Shown piece by piece: positions 44,859-53,607 of a DNA stretch of 64,000 bases; within the stretch, counting starts at the first letter, position 1; every line of letters begins with the position of its first letter. Position numbers and translations under genes: made by a program. Source of the stretch: Prevotellamassilia timonensis (GTDB taxonomy: Bacteria; Bacteroidota; Bacteroidia; Bacteroidales; Bacteroidaceae); contig NZ_JADYUH010000006.1 in the NCBI RefSeq assembly GCF_021531665.1, positions 1 to 64,000 on the forward strand, written 5' to 3'. A model generated the notes under the pieces. That model was not told where the DNA came from and did no database searches. It saw nothing but the letters and a program-made list of their open reading frames with translations.

Positions 44859-46043
44859 CTAATAAAGAAAACCGAAGAGCCAAAGAGGTATTTCCTTTTC
44901 TCTTCCGATGTCGGTGTTGTATTTCACATAGATTGTGTCGGCAGCGGTTCTCACACGCTTAGTCTTGTCGCAGACGCAGATGTTGGTGGTGTTGTCAATC
45001 CTGAAGAGTCCGGCGCGACGTGCCTTGTGAACGGTGTGGTGACGCCAGAGGCAGTTCACGAAGAACGTTTCCATGATGGTCTGCTCCGTCATGGAGGGTT
45101 CATAGACGGCGTACATCAAATTGGCGTCATGCAGATAAATGGCAGCCGGTTTCTTGGAGAACTTTTCACCTTCACGGTGCACCATATTAATAAGGCGTGC
45201 TTCTTCCAAATATTTCAGATAGTTCATCACCGTAGCTCTCGACGTTCCAATTTCCGTGGCAAGTTTGCTGACATTGGGAGAAGTCGGGTCGTTGATTGCC
45301 AAGAGATAGAGCAACTTCTTGATGCGGGCAAGATATTTCAACTCAATCTGTTTGTTGAGCAGAAGGTCCACCTCAATCATGTTGTTCATCGCCTTGAGAA
45401 GAGCCTCGGTGAAATTGTGATTTTCAAGGAAGAAGGGATAGTAACCGTGTTTTAGGTAGTCTAAGAAGTAGTTCCAAGGATGCACTTTCGGCAGAATGGT
45501 GCGAAGAATCTGCTCGTGGTCATTCAAGAGCTTGTCGAAAGTGTAGGGTTCAAAACTTTGTTGTGTGGCGAGATTGATATACTCACGAAAAGAAAAGCCG
45601 TGAAGAACGTAGGTGCGGCTTAGCGAAGACAAACCGGTGGTGTCTTCTTCTTCACCCATCGAGACCGACGTGGTGGTATAGACAATGCGGAGATAAGGAT
45701 AGAGACGATAGCACTCACAGAGTTGTTCGCGCCAGTTCTGCAACTTGAACACTTGGTCAATCAGCAGAACCTGTCCGCCCTCCGCCACGAAGCGTCCGGC
45801 AAAATCCACAATGCCGTGAGCCTGAAAATAGAAACTGTTGACGTTGATGTAAAGACACTGACGCAGACGCACGTCATAGTTTTCCTTTGCATACTGCAGA
45901 AGAAAAGAAGTGCGACCCACGCCTCGGGGACCACGAATGCCAATCATGCGATAACTCCAATCAATGGAGTCCATCAGCGAGCGGCGAACCGGAGCATGAA
46001 AATGCTCCATGAGGTAGGCATGTGAGATAAAGAACGTCTCCAT
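44859..46043 (-). CDS. AAA_14-type ATPase of unknown role
   Basis: 394 residues. Walker A is GIRGPRGVGRTSFLLQYAKE (~35-54). The Walker B strand is QVLLIDQVFKLQNW, where the usual acidic Asp-Glu is Asp-Gln, so ATP hydrolysis may be slow or absent. Sensor-like VYTTTSVSM follows. The C-terminal half has a winged-helix (ATEIGTSRATVMNYLKYLEE, ~265) and a restriction-endonuclease-like tail with ...AADTIYVKYNTDIGREKEIP. The build matches the common Bacteroidales AAA_14/DUF4143 ATPase family, whose function is unclear. Stand-alone gene with its own promoter. Confidence 0.85.
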   Translation of the reverse strand: METFFISHAYLMEHFHAPVRRSLMDSIDWSYRMIGIRGPRGVGRTSFLLQYAKENYDVRLRQCLYINVNSFYFQAHGIVDFAGRFVAEGGQVLLIDQVFKLQNWREQLCECYRLYPYLRIVYTTTSVSMGEEEDTTGLSSLSRTYVLHGFSFREYINLATQQSFEPYTFDKLLNDHEQILRTILPKVHPWNYFLDYLKHGYYPFFLENHNFTEALLKAMNNMIEVDLLLNKQIELKYLARIKKLLYLLAINDPTSPNVSKLATEIGTSRATVMNYLKYLEEARLINMVHREGEKFSKKPAAIYLHDANLMYAVYEPSMTEQTIMETFFVNCLWRHHTVHKARRAGLFRIDNTTNICVCDKTKRVRTAADTIYVKYNTDIGREKEIPLWLFGFLY

Positions 46044-46144
46044 AGTAAAAGATTTCCGTTTTCCGTAAATACATCTGCTCTTCGTTCCCAGCGTATTGAA
46101 TCAGTCGGAAGACGGAAAGTCAGCATCGTACTTGCGATTCACGG

Positions 46145-46176
46145 CAAAGGTACGAAGTTATCCCGAAACTTGCAAA
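46145..46176 (-). promoter_or_regulatory. Promoter of the AAA_14 ATPase gene
   Basis: On the minus strand TTTG (46173-46176), 20 bp, TACCTTTG (46145-46152). The leader is ~100 nt. Confidence 0.8.
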
Positions 46177-46257
46177 GCCTACTTTACATTTTTCATTACT
46201 TTTCTTCCTCCCTTCGGCATTTGACGGATTCCGCCCCGACAACACGCAAGAATAGTA

Positions 46258-46447
46258 GGGGTGTTCTAAAAATTACGGGATAAGGAACGTTCAAAAGAAA
46301 GTGCTTACGTTTTGGTCGCTTTTCGTTTCTTTGCGCGCCCTTTTGTAAGTTTCGTCAGTCACATAGCCCGCTATGCTCCTTCCTCAACTGACAAAAGTTC
46401 ATCTCTAAGAAATCAAAATCAACTCAACCTAATTTTTAGAACACCCC
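46258..46447. mobile_element. MITE-like foldback element, copy 2
   Basis: 190 bp, same ends (GGGGTGTTCTA...TAGAACACCCC) and same inner hairpin as copy 1, with only scattered differences. Flanked on both sides by AGTA (46254-46257 and 46448-46451), consistent with a 4-bp target duplication. Confidence 0.88.
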
Positions 46448-46768
46448 AGTAAAGAATGAAATGGTTATAGGGCAACCAAAGACCAACCATGGAATCTGCA
46501 AGAGAAACGTTTTTAAGTAATATGAAAATAATAAGTTGCGTCAGATTTGAATTAGATTTTCGAGGTCAGATTTTCACCCGAAGAAGGAGCATAGCCGTAG
46601 CTATGTGACTGATGAGGGAGGGAATATGGAACGAAAAGATTTTCAAAGATGATGCAGGTTATTTTTTGAGGATTACTAAACTTAAAGAATTCTTGAAAAC
46701 AGTCTGCTTCCCATTGAATTTGTTCACAAAAAGACGTCTCTCATAGAAAAAAACAAAATCCGCGGGCA
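46448..46768. other. Intergenic region with a diverged relative of the foldback core
   Basis: Around 46578-46618, GAAGGAGCATAGCCGTAGCT and the next bases (ATGTGACTGAT) match the reverse complement of the MITE core, which reads GTCAGTCACATAGC. This looks like an older, degraded relative next to copy 2. Nothing else recognised. Confidence 0.5.
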
Positions 46769-47068
46769 TTTCGTTTCGCTCTATTCTCGCCTTACACTAT
46801 CTTTGCTTCACAAAAATCACGAAGATAGGCTGCGGCTCGGCAAAAAACGTAAGTAAACTTGCATTTTTGCTCTCGCCTTGCACTATCTTTGCTCCATAAA
46901 AATCACGAAGATAGGCTGCGGCTCGGCAAAAAACGCAAGCAAGCTTGCATTTTTGCTCTCACCTTGCACTATCTTTGCTTCAAAAATCACGAAGATAGGC
47001 TGCGGCTCGGCAAAAAACGCAAGCAAGCTTGCATTTTTGCTCTCGCCTTGCACTATCTTTGCTCCGCA
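46769..47068 (+). repeat. Tandem ~86-bp promoter repeat upstream of ddh
   Basis: Three and a half units of a ~86-bp sequence, each ending in TTGC...CACTATCTTTGC. The -7 boxes TATCTTTG lie at 46798, 46884, 46970 and 47054 (spacing 86, 86, 84). Each unit also has GCAAGCAAGCTTGC flanked by A and T runs, a small terminator-like hairpin just before the next promoter. Only the last promoter directly serves the gene. The array is open in one frame but is clearly regulatory, not coding. Confidence 0.88.
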
Positions 47069-47096
47069 AATCAACTTAACACAAAACAAACACAAA

Positions 47097-47996
47097 ATGA
47101 AAAAGATTCGTGCAGCCATCGTTGGCTACGGAAACATCGGACACTACACGCTCCAGGCACTGGAAGCAGCACCGGACTTTGAAATCGCCGGCATCGTCAG
47201 AAGAAAAGGAGCAGAGAACTGCCCGGAAGAACTGAAGAAATATGCCGTGGTCAAAGACATCAAGGAATTGAACGATGTGCAAGTTGCCATCCTCGCCACT
47301 CCAACTCGCAGCGTGGAAACTTACGCCAAAGAAATTCTCGCGCTCGGAATTAACACCGTGGACAGCTTCGACATCCACACACAAATCGTGGACCTTCGCC
47401 GCTCACTTGACAAAGTGGCAAAAGAACACGGAACAGTCAGCATCATCTCCGCCGGATGGGATCCGGGTTCCGACAGCATCGTCCGCACACTCATGCAGGC
47501 TCTCGCACCGAAAGGCATCACCTACACCAACTTCGGTCCGGGAATGTCCATGGGACACACCGTGGCAGTGAAAGCAATCGAAGGAGTGAAGAAAGCACTC
47601 AGCATGACCATCCCCACTGGAACCGGAATCCATCGCCGCATGGTTTACGTAGAGCTTGAGGAGGGTTACGAGTTTGACAAAGTGGCTGCTGCCATCAAAG
47701 CAGACCCCTACTTTGCTTCCGATGAGACTCACGTGAATCTCGTGCCGTCAGTGGATGACGTCATTGACATGGGACACGGCGTGAATCTGACCCGCAAGGG
47801 CGTCAGTGGAACAACCCAGAACCAACTCTTTGAGTTCAACATGCGCATCAACAACCCTGCGCTCACCGCACAAGTCCTCGTTGGTGTCGCTCGTGCCACC
47901 ATGCACCGCGCACCGGGATGCTACACCATGATTGAAGTACCCGTCATTGACCTCCTACCGGGTGACAAGGAAGAAATCATTCGCCATCTCGTCTGA
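47097..47996 (+). CDS. ddh: meso-Diaminopimelate D-dehydrogenase
   Basis: 299 residues. The frame is open further upstream through the repeat array, but ATG at 47097 gives the true N-terminus MKKIRAAIVGYGNIGHYTLQ with the NADPH-binding Rossmann motif. Substrate-binding motifs are ISAGWDPGSDSIVR (~125), FGPGMSMGHTVAVKAI (~150) and TGTGIHRRMVYVELE. It makes meso-diaminopimelate from tetrahydrodipicolinate in one NADPH-dependent step, for lysine and peptidoglycan. Starts ~35 nt after the fourth repeated -7 box. Confidence 0.96.
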   Translation: MKKIRAAIVGYGNIGHYTLQALEAAPDFEIAGIVRRKGAENCPEELKKYAVVKDIKELNDVQVAILATPTRSVETYAKEILALGINTVDSFDIHTQIVDLRRSLDKVAKEHGTVSIISAGWDPGSDSIVRTLMQALAPKGITYTNFGPGMSMGHTVAVKAIEGVKKALSMTIPTGTGIHRRMVYVELEEGYEFDKVAAAIKADPYFASDETHVNLVPSVDDVIDMGHGVNLTRKGVSGTTQNQLFEFNMRINNPALTAQVLVGVARATMHRAPGCYTMIEVPVIDLLPGDKEEIIRHLV

Positions 47997-48019
47997 CTTT
48001 TCATCCCTACATCTATAAG

Positions 48020-48062
48020 ACGTGCCACCAAGAATCTCAACGGTTCTTGGTGGCACGTTTCT
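48020..48062 (+). terminator. Terminator of ddh
   Basis: Perfect 15-bp stem ACGTGCCACCAAGAA / TTCTTGGTGGCACGT, then TTTCTGTT. Confidence 0.9.
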
Positions 48063-48215
48063 GTTAGGAAATATTAGGAGGATTGTATCATTCCTGCACC
48101 ATTCCATATTTACAACCGTGTATGAAGAGAAGCGGGGCGTTGAAATAGACTTATACAAGCGATGAACGAACTCTCATGCAAACAAGCCGCAAAAATGAAA
48201 CTGTGAAACATGGAA

Positions 48216-49172
48216 TCACAAAGATTCTATCTCGTCTTTACTGAGACCTGTCACTCGTTGAATATCTTGGATGCTTAGCCCCATGGATTTCAGATTTTTT
48301 GCCACTTCTAACGCCTTTTTCTGAACTCCTTCCTCCAAACCTTCGGCACGACCCTCGGCACGACCTTCGGCTCTGCCCTCTTCCAAACCTTCGGCACGAC
48401 CCTCGGCTCTGCCTTCTTCCAAACCCTCGGCACGACCTTCCATTTTCGCTGTGTCAAGCACATCGTTCTGCACCATGATGTCATCCATGTGTGCATCGTA
48501 TGCACGGCGGTCGGAATCGCTCATGGTCATGTAGAGAAGTTTTTTGCGGGCTTCTTGTAGTCCCGGAGTAGAAGTATTTTCTTTAATATGATTGTTTTTC
48601 AGATAGTCAAGCCATTCCTCAATAGGTGTGGTTGCCACATCATTAAATTCATTGACACGGATGATATAGTATTCAGGAAAGACGTTCTCAGGAACGGTCA
48701 TCCTTATCTCATTGGCTTCTTTTGTGTTTACTTTCAATTGGTCTCCTGTGTGCACACCCGTAAAAATGGTTTTTCCGTGGTAGAGATAGTCACTACCCTG
48801 ACCAAGGTCAAAATAGAGGATATTGATGGAGTACACCTTCTTTACTTGGTCATACTTGTTACCTATCTGAATATGTTCCGTGATGGCTTTGGAGACGCCA
48901 TAAAGCATACGCTGGAGATAATACAACTGACGAGTGAGTTGCACTTCCACGATGATAATTTCACCTTTGCTGTTTTTTGCTTTGATGTCAACACGGTTGA
49001 ATTTGTCATCGCTTGAGTTCTGATTGCCTTCGCTCTCAAGAAGTTCGGTGATGATTATTTTCTCACCCAGAAGAACCGTAATCAACCCTTCCAAAACTGC
49101 GAAATTGGCTTTGTCACGTAACATTCGTTTCACAGCCCAGTCAAAGCGTATGTATTTGTTTTCAGTCAGCAT
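48216..49172 (-). CDS. Rpn-type PD-(D/E)XK nuclease family protein with repeat tail
   Basis: 318 residues. The N-terminal ~200 match the PDDEXK_2/Rpn family: YIRFDWAVKRMLRDKANFAV, the nuclease core with NRVDIKAKNSKGEIIIVEVQ (acidic-x-E-V-Q active-site pattern), and YSINILYFDLGQGSDYLYHG. Residues ~245-282 are a run of EGRAEG/LEEGRAEG units, followed by a helical end SMGLSIQDIQRVTGLSKDEI. Rpn proteins are linked to recombination and, in some strains, phage defence. The repeat tail can change length by slippage. Single gene with its own promoter. Confidence 0.88.
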   Translation of the reverse strand: MLTENKYIRFDWAVKRMLRDKANFAVLEGLITVLLGEKIIITELLESEGNQNSSDDKFNRVDIKAKNSKGEIIIVEVQLTRQLYYLQRMLYGVSKAITEHIQIGNKYDQVKKVYSINILYFDLGQGSDYLYHGKTIFTGVHTGDQLKVNTKEANEIRMTVPENVFPEYYIIRVNEFNDVATTPIEEWLDYLKNNHIKENTSTPGLQEARKKLLYMTMSDSDRRAYDAHMDDIMVQNDVLDTAKMEGRAEGLEEGRAEGRAEGLEEGRAEGRAEGRAEGLEEGVQKKALEVAKNLKSMGLSIQDIQRVTGLSKDEIESL

Positions 49173-49197
49173 AACCGTTCATTTTGTTTTCTTTGGT

Positions 49198-49228
49198 CAA
49201 AAGTAGAGATTAAATCCAACACCACAAA
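49198..49228 (-). promoter_or_regulatory. Promoter of the Rpn-type gene
   Basis: Minus strand TTTG (49225-49228), 19 bp, TACTTTTG (49198-49205); the start codon is 25 nt downstream. Confidence 0.8.
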
Positions 49229-49278
49229 ATTTTTTGTTTATTTCGACGCGAAATCAAGAAGTGTAGAGAGAAATAGAA

Positions 49279-49313
49279 TTAATGGAGGCAGCATCAAAAT
49301 GCGCCTCCATTAA
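49279..49313 (-). terminator. Hairpin downstream of aroC
   Basis: TTAATGGAGGC / GCCTCCATTAA, an 11-bp stem, about 140 bp after the aroC stop. The minus-strand tail TTCTATTTCTC is only moderately T-rich. Confidence 0.65.
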
Positions 49314-49449
49314 CCAACACAAAAACTAAACTAGACTTAACTAAACTATTTACAAACGTTATCTCACGACAACTGGATAGTGCAAATATAGACCCTTAAA
49401 GCATATAACACAAAGGAATGTCATGCTTTCTTGCCAAAATAAGCGGGTT

Positions 49450-50526
49450 TTAACATTTATATCTGCTATAGAACATATAACTATCCAAAAGAACCATCGA
49501 AGTCATGGCTTCCACGATGGGAACGGCACGGGGCAAGACACAGGGATCGTGGCGTCCGCGAGCCTTCACTGACACCGCATTTCCGGCAATGTCCACGGTC
49601 TGTTGCTCACGCAGAAGAGTAGCCACGGGCTTAAAAGCAACACGGAAGTAGATGTCTTCGCCGTTGCTGATGCCTCCCTGAATGCCGCCACTTCGATTCG
49701 TGAGCGTACCGATGCTTCCGTCACTTCGACGCACGAAGACGTCGTTCTGCTCGCTGCCTCGCTGAGTCACGCCAGCGAAACCGGCACCATATTCAAACCC
49801 TTTCACGGCATTGATGCTGAGCATGGCAGCACCCAAGCGAGCGTGAAGCTTACCGAACACAGGCTCACCGAGTCCCGGCGGACAGCCTTTGACGACACAG
49901 CTGATGATGCCGCCAATCGTGTCACCTTCTGCTTTGACCTCGGCAATGAGTTTCGCCATTTCTGCTGCCACTTTCTCATCCGGACAGCGCACGGGATTGT
50001 TTTCAACGAGCGAAAGGTCAAGGTCTGCGTAGGTGCCGGGCAGCGCGATGTGACCAACCTGAGAGGTGTAGGCAGTGATGCTGATGCCCAAGCGACGCAG
50101 CGCAAGTTTTGCAAAAGCACCTCCGACGACGCGAGCGATGGTTTCGCGAGCCGAAGTGCGACCGCCGCCACGATGGTCGCGCAGGCCATATTTCTTGAAA
50201 TAGGTAAAGTCTGCGTGGGAGGGGCGAAAGAGGTTGCGCAGGTTGTCGTAGTCGTTGGAATGCTGATTCTCGTTTCTCACCAAGAAACCGATGGGACAGC
50301 CGGTGGTTTTTCCTTCAAAAACGCCGGAAAGAATCTCCACTTTGTCTCCTTCCTTGCGCGCCGTCGTCAGAGCGCTCTGACCGGGGCGGCGACGGTCCAA
50401 CTCGTGCTGAATGAAGTCCAAATCGACCTCCACACCGGGAGACATTCCGTCAATGACGCCACCCACGCCGGGGCCGTGACTCTCACCGAATGTGGTGAGA
50501 CGGAAAAGTTCGCCGAAGGTATTCAT
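49450..50526 (-). CDS. aroC: Chorismate synthase
   Basis: 358 residues. It turns 5-enolpyruvylshikimate-3-phosphate into chorismate using reduced FMN. Family signatures are [19 protein letters not shown] (N-term), [20 protein letters not shown] (~110-130) with the FMN/phosphate contacts, and [20 protein letters not shown] near the end. Located 13 bp downstream of slyD, so probably the last gene of a dnaX-slyD-aroC transcript. Confidence 0.97.
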   Translation of the reverse strand: MNTFGELFRLTTFGESHGPGVGGVIDGMSPGVEVDLDFIQHELDRRRPGQSALTTARKEGDKVEILSGVFEGKTTGCPIGFLVRNENQHSNDYDNLRNLFRPSHADFTYFKKYGLRDHRGGGRTSARETIARVVGGAFAKLALRRLGISITAYTSQVGHIALPGTYADLDLSLVENNPVRCPDEKVAAEMAKLIAEVKAEGDTIGGIISCVVKGCPPGLGEPVFGKLHARLGAAMLSINAVKGFEYGAGFAGVTQRGSEQNDVFVRRSDGSIGTLTNRSGGIQGGISNGEDIYFRVAFKPVATLLREQQTVDIAGNAVSVKARGRHDPCVLPRAVPIVEAMTSMVLLDSYMFYSRYKC

Positions 50527-50539
50527 TTAGTATTATATC

Positions 50540-51235
50540 TTATTCGTGATGATGTCCGCAGCCACAACCTTCCTCGTGGTCGTGATGACGTCCGCAGCCG
50601 CAACCTTCTTCGTGGTCGTGATGATGTCCGCAGCCGCAACCTTCTTCGTGGTCGTGATGATGTCCGCAGCCGCAACCTTCTTCGTGGTCGCCGCAGCCTC
50701 CGCCACAATCATCGCAGCCGCATCCGCAGCCACCCTCGCCGGAGAGCATTCGGAGCGTGCCTTCAATTTCGGCATTGGTGGCATCACGTTTGGTGACCAC
50801 TTTACCAACGAAGTGGAGGTCTTTGCCAGCAAGACGTTCGTTGAGGTCAATGACCACCACTTCCTCTTTCACCTCGACAACGAGTCCGACAAAACGGTTT
50901 CCGTCGGCATTGACCAAGGGAAGTTCTGCGCCGGGATAGACCATCTGATTGTCAAAGTGACCATTCACGCGGAAAACGTTTTTGGGCAATTCGACCACAT
51001 GAGATTCATCGTAGGGACCGTAAGCCTCATCCTGCGTCAGGACGAAATCAAACGCTTCGCCTTCAGCCACCTCGTCAATGTGTTTCTCGAAAGCGTCAAG
51101 TGTGACGCCCAAACCGGTGATAAACTGATAGGGGTGTTCCTCCGGAGCACGTTCGATCAGTTCGTGCACTCCTTTTTCATTGTCGGTGTAGAGACTATAT
51201 GCCACAGTGACATATTTATGAGCCATATTTTCCAT
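50540..51235 (-). CDS. slyD: SlyD-like FKBP peptidyl-prolyl isomerase with repeated metal-binding tail
   Basis: 231 residues. The start is at 51235 or 51226 (MAHKYVTVAYSLYTDNEKGV). The FKBP domain is interrupted by the IF (insert-in-flap) chaperone domain, as in SlyD: ITGLGVTLDAFEKHIDEVAEG, then VVELPKNVFRVNGHFDNQMVYPGAE in parts, and NERLAGKDLHFVGKVV. The tail from ~170 is rich in Cys, His, Gly and Glu and contains four 12-residue units of the HEEGCGCGHHHD type (36-bp DNA repeats). Such tails bind Ni, Zn or Cu; SlyD helps nickel delivery and folding. Four perfect units are more ordered than usual. Confidence 0.9.
   Translation of the reverse strand: MENMAHKYVTVAYSLYTDNEKGVHELIERAPEEHPYQFITGLGVTLDAFEKHIDEVAEGEAFDFVLTQDEAYGPYDESHVVELPKNVFRVNGHFDNQMVYPGAELPLVNADGNRFVGLVVEVKEEVVVIDLNERLAGKDLHFVGKVVTKRDATNAEIEGTLRMLSGEGGCGCGCDDCGGGCGDHEEGCGCGHHHDHEEGCGCGHHHDHEEGCGCGRHHDHEEGCGCGHHHE
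50546..50690 (-). repeat. 36-bp coding tandem repeat in slyD
   Basis: Four units of 36 bp encoding HEEGCGCG(H/R)HHD. Units differ by only a few bases, so copy number may vary between strains without breaking the frame. Confidence 0.85.
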
Positions 51236-51293
51236 TGGTCAATTTTGATAATTATGATTTATGATATGTTTTTTTGAATAGTCCTTCGCTTCA

Positions 51294-53177
51294 TCACGCC
51301 AATTCCAAATTGAGGCGTTCGCAGAGGATGGCAAGACTGTGATACTGTTCCGTCAGGTCGCGCAACATGTCTGCACGTCCCGTGGGTTTGTGTTGCACCT
51401 TGTCGTGGCTGACGGAAATCTTGATTTGGATGAGGTCGTTTCTAAGTTGTGTGCGGAGATAGGCTTGCAGGTTGGGGAGCATGTGTTGCATTTCCTGCTC
51501 CACCATTTCGTTCTCCAACACCAAATGAACCACCCATCCCTCTTGCAATTCGGGAGTCATTCCCTTCATCCTGCCCGCCATAGCGGTCTGTTCCTGGGGA
51601 AGAATCTGAATATAGCGGAACCAATAGTACATCAGCGTGTCCTGCGTGAAGGGTGTCACCAACTGCGGGGGATTGTCTGTGACATGAGTGGGCGTTGCCG
51701 TAGTGGCTGCAGGTTGTTCCGAGTTTTCAAGAGTTCCTTGTTGCGCCTTTTGGGCGAGACTCTTGAGCGAAAGTGATTGCGGATGTCGGAGAGACTTAGG
51801 ACTGTTTGTAGGCTTCGGACTCGCGGGAGAGGCGATGCCACCAACGGGACTTGCAGGTGCTGTCTGCCGGGAGGAATAAGGTTGCGCCGCTTCCTGCAAA
51901 GCCTGTCCGGCGGGGACAGCAGAAGAAGCAGGAGCTACGGAAGGAGGAACAGCAACAGGAGCAGCGGAAGGAGCGGTTGCAACTTGCGCGTGGGAGGCAG
52001 ACTCTCCGCTTGGTGCGTCAGTCTTTTGGAAGAGGGGTTTAATCATTTGCTTAGGGCTACGCCCACAAGCAGCATCTTCTTCGTCCGACATCAGTTGTGC
52101 GACTTGAATGAGGGTCAGTTCGACCAGCAAGCGTTTGTTCCGCGAGGCGCGGTAGTTCAAGTCACAGTCGTTGCACAGTTTCAAGGCTTTGTAGAGGAAG
52201 GCGGGGTTACACTTCGCCGCTTGTTCTTGATAGCGCTGTGCCACTCTCTCGCTCACCTCGAGCAGGGGCAGGGTGACAGCATCGCGTGCCATGAGCAAAT
52301 CTCGGAAGTGTGAGGCAAGTCCGCCGATGAAATAGTTTCCACCAAAACCTTTGGAGAGAATACGGTTGAGCCGCAACATGCACGTCGGCACGTCACCGGC
52401 AAGCAGCGCGTCCGTCATGCCGAAATATTCGTCATAGTCCAACACATTGAGGTCTTCAATCACTTTGGCGTAAGTGATGTTTCCCTCGCAGTAACTGGCG
52501 ACTTGGTCGAAGATGGAGAGTGCGTCGCGCATGCCGCCGTCGGCTTTTTCGGCGATGACATGGAGCGCTTCGGGTTCGGTGGTGAAGCCCTCACTCTTCG
52601 CAACGTACTCCAGATGGCGCACCATGTCGGAGACGCTCATGCGGGAGAAGTCGAAGATTTGGCAGCGACTGAGGATGGTGGGAAGGATTTTGTGTTTCTC
52701 GGTGGTAGCGAGGATGAAGATGGCATGAGCGGGCGGTTCCTCAAGCGTTTTCAAGAAAGCGTTGAAGGCTGCCTGGCTGAGCATGTGGACCTCGTCGATG
52801 ATGAAGACTTTGTATTTTCCGACCTGTGGCGGAATCTGCACCTGCTCAATGAGACCGCGGATGTCCTCGACGGAGTTGTTGGAGGCAGCATCGAGTTCGT
52901 GGATATTGTAGGAGCGTTGTTCCTCAAAAGCCTTGCAACTTTCGCATTCGTTACACGCTTCTCCCTCCGGAGAGGGGTGAAGACAGTTGATATTTTTGGC
53001 GAAGATGCGGGCGCAGGTGGTTTTCCCGACGCCTCGCGGTCCGCAGAAGAGATAGGCGTGAGCGAGTTTGCCACGCGCTATGGCGTTCTTCAGCGTGGTG
53101 GTCAGCGCACTTTGCCCCACCACCGCGTCAAAGGAGGAAGGACGATACTTTCGCGCTGAAACGATATATTTATCCAT
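51294..53177 (-). CDS. dnaX: DNA polymerase III gamma/tau subunit
   Basis: 627 residues. The clamp-loader AAA+ domain has AYLFCGPRGVGKTTCARIFA (Walker A, ~45), the zinc module CLHPSPEGEACNECESCKAF (~65-85), IIDEVHMLSQAAFNAFLKTL and LEEPPAHAIFILATTEKHKI. A Pro/Ala/Ser-rich linker (~380-490) precedes the tau-like C-terminal part. Whether gamma is made by frameshifting cannot be judged. First gene of a probable dnaX-slyD-aroC unit (58-bp gap to slyD). Confidence 0.96.
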   Translation of the reverse strand: MDKYIVSARKYRPSSFDAVVGQSALTTTLKNAIARGKLAHAYLFCGPRGVGKTTCARIFAKNINCLHPSPEGEACNECESCKAFEEQRSYNIHELDAASNNSVEDIRGLIEQVQIPPQVGKYKVFIIDEVHMLSQAAFNAFLKTLEEPPAHAIFILATTEKHKILPTILSRCQIFDFSRMSVSDMVRHLEYVAKSEGFTTEPEALHVIAEKADGGMRDALSIFDQVASYCEGNITYAKVIEDLNVLDYDEYFGMTDALLAGDVPTCMLRLNRILSKGFGGNYFIGGLASHFRDLLMARDAVTLPLLEVSERVAQRYQEQAAKCNPAFLYKALKLCNDCDLNYRASRNKRLLVELTLIQVAQLMSDEEDAACGRSPKQMIKPLFQKTDAPSGESASHAQVATAPSAAPVAVPPSVAPASSAVPAGQALQEAAQPYSSRQTAPASPVGGIASPASPKPTNSPKSLRHPQSLSLKSLAQKAQQGTLENSEQPAATTATPTHVTDNPPQLVTPFTQDTLMYYWFRYIQILPQEQTAMAGRMKGMTPELQEGWVVHLVLENEMVEQEMQHMLPNLQAYLRTQLRNDLIQIKISVSHDKVQHKPTGRADMLRDLTEQYHSLAILCERLNLELA

Positions 53178-53267
53178 AATTGTTGAAAAGGATGTTCCGA
53201 TGAAGGTGTGCTATATAATGATGTGCTATATATAATAATGTATAGGTCACACTTTCTATACGCGAAG

Positions 53268-53275
53268 CAAAGGTA
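53268..53275 (-). promoter_or_regulatory. -7 box of dnaX
   Basis: TACCTTTG on the minus strand, ~90 bp before the dnaX start codon. It lies inside the 3' end of the decayed frame that precedes dnaX. Confidence 0.65.
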
Positions 53276-53279
53276 GTCT

Positions 53280-53607
53280 TTTTTCGCACAACAACTTGCA
53301 GACTGCCTCGTTTTTCTCTGTTTTGGATGGATACCGTCAGCTCATGCCTTGATTCAACACGCGTCTCATCTTCTCCGAAAGAGGACAGGACAGAAACAAA
53401 CTCATCCTTGTTGTCATCTGTACGGTAGAACAGTCCTTTGCCAGAGCCAGACCCCAGCAACATGATGCGCTCCTGCGTAAAGACATGACGCAACAGATGC
53501 CCCATCTCCTTGGTTGAACGATAGTCATCAACCACCTGTGCTTACAGCACTTCATACAGGACAGAAAGCATGGCCGTGGTCTTGTCTTTGGGATGTATCA
53601 CCAACAT
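53280..53607 (-). pseudogene. Decayed small gene after the NADAR fusion
   Basis: The ATG at 53607 overlaps the stop of the NADAR gene by one base (TAATG), and reads MLVIHPKDKTTAMLSVLYEV before a stop. A shifted frame then continues with VVDDYRSTKEMGHLLRHVFT, ERIMLLGSGSGKGLFYRTDD and further residues before running into the dnaX promoter. The two frames together look like one former protein broken by a stop or frameshift. The family is not identified. Confidence 0.6.

Noticed and set aside
46859-47096. N-terminal extension of ddh through the 86-bp repeats
   Set aside because: The repeats contain promoters and hairpins, and the Rossmann fold starts exactly at the ATG at 47097.
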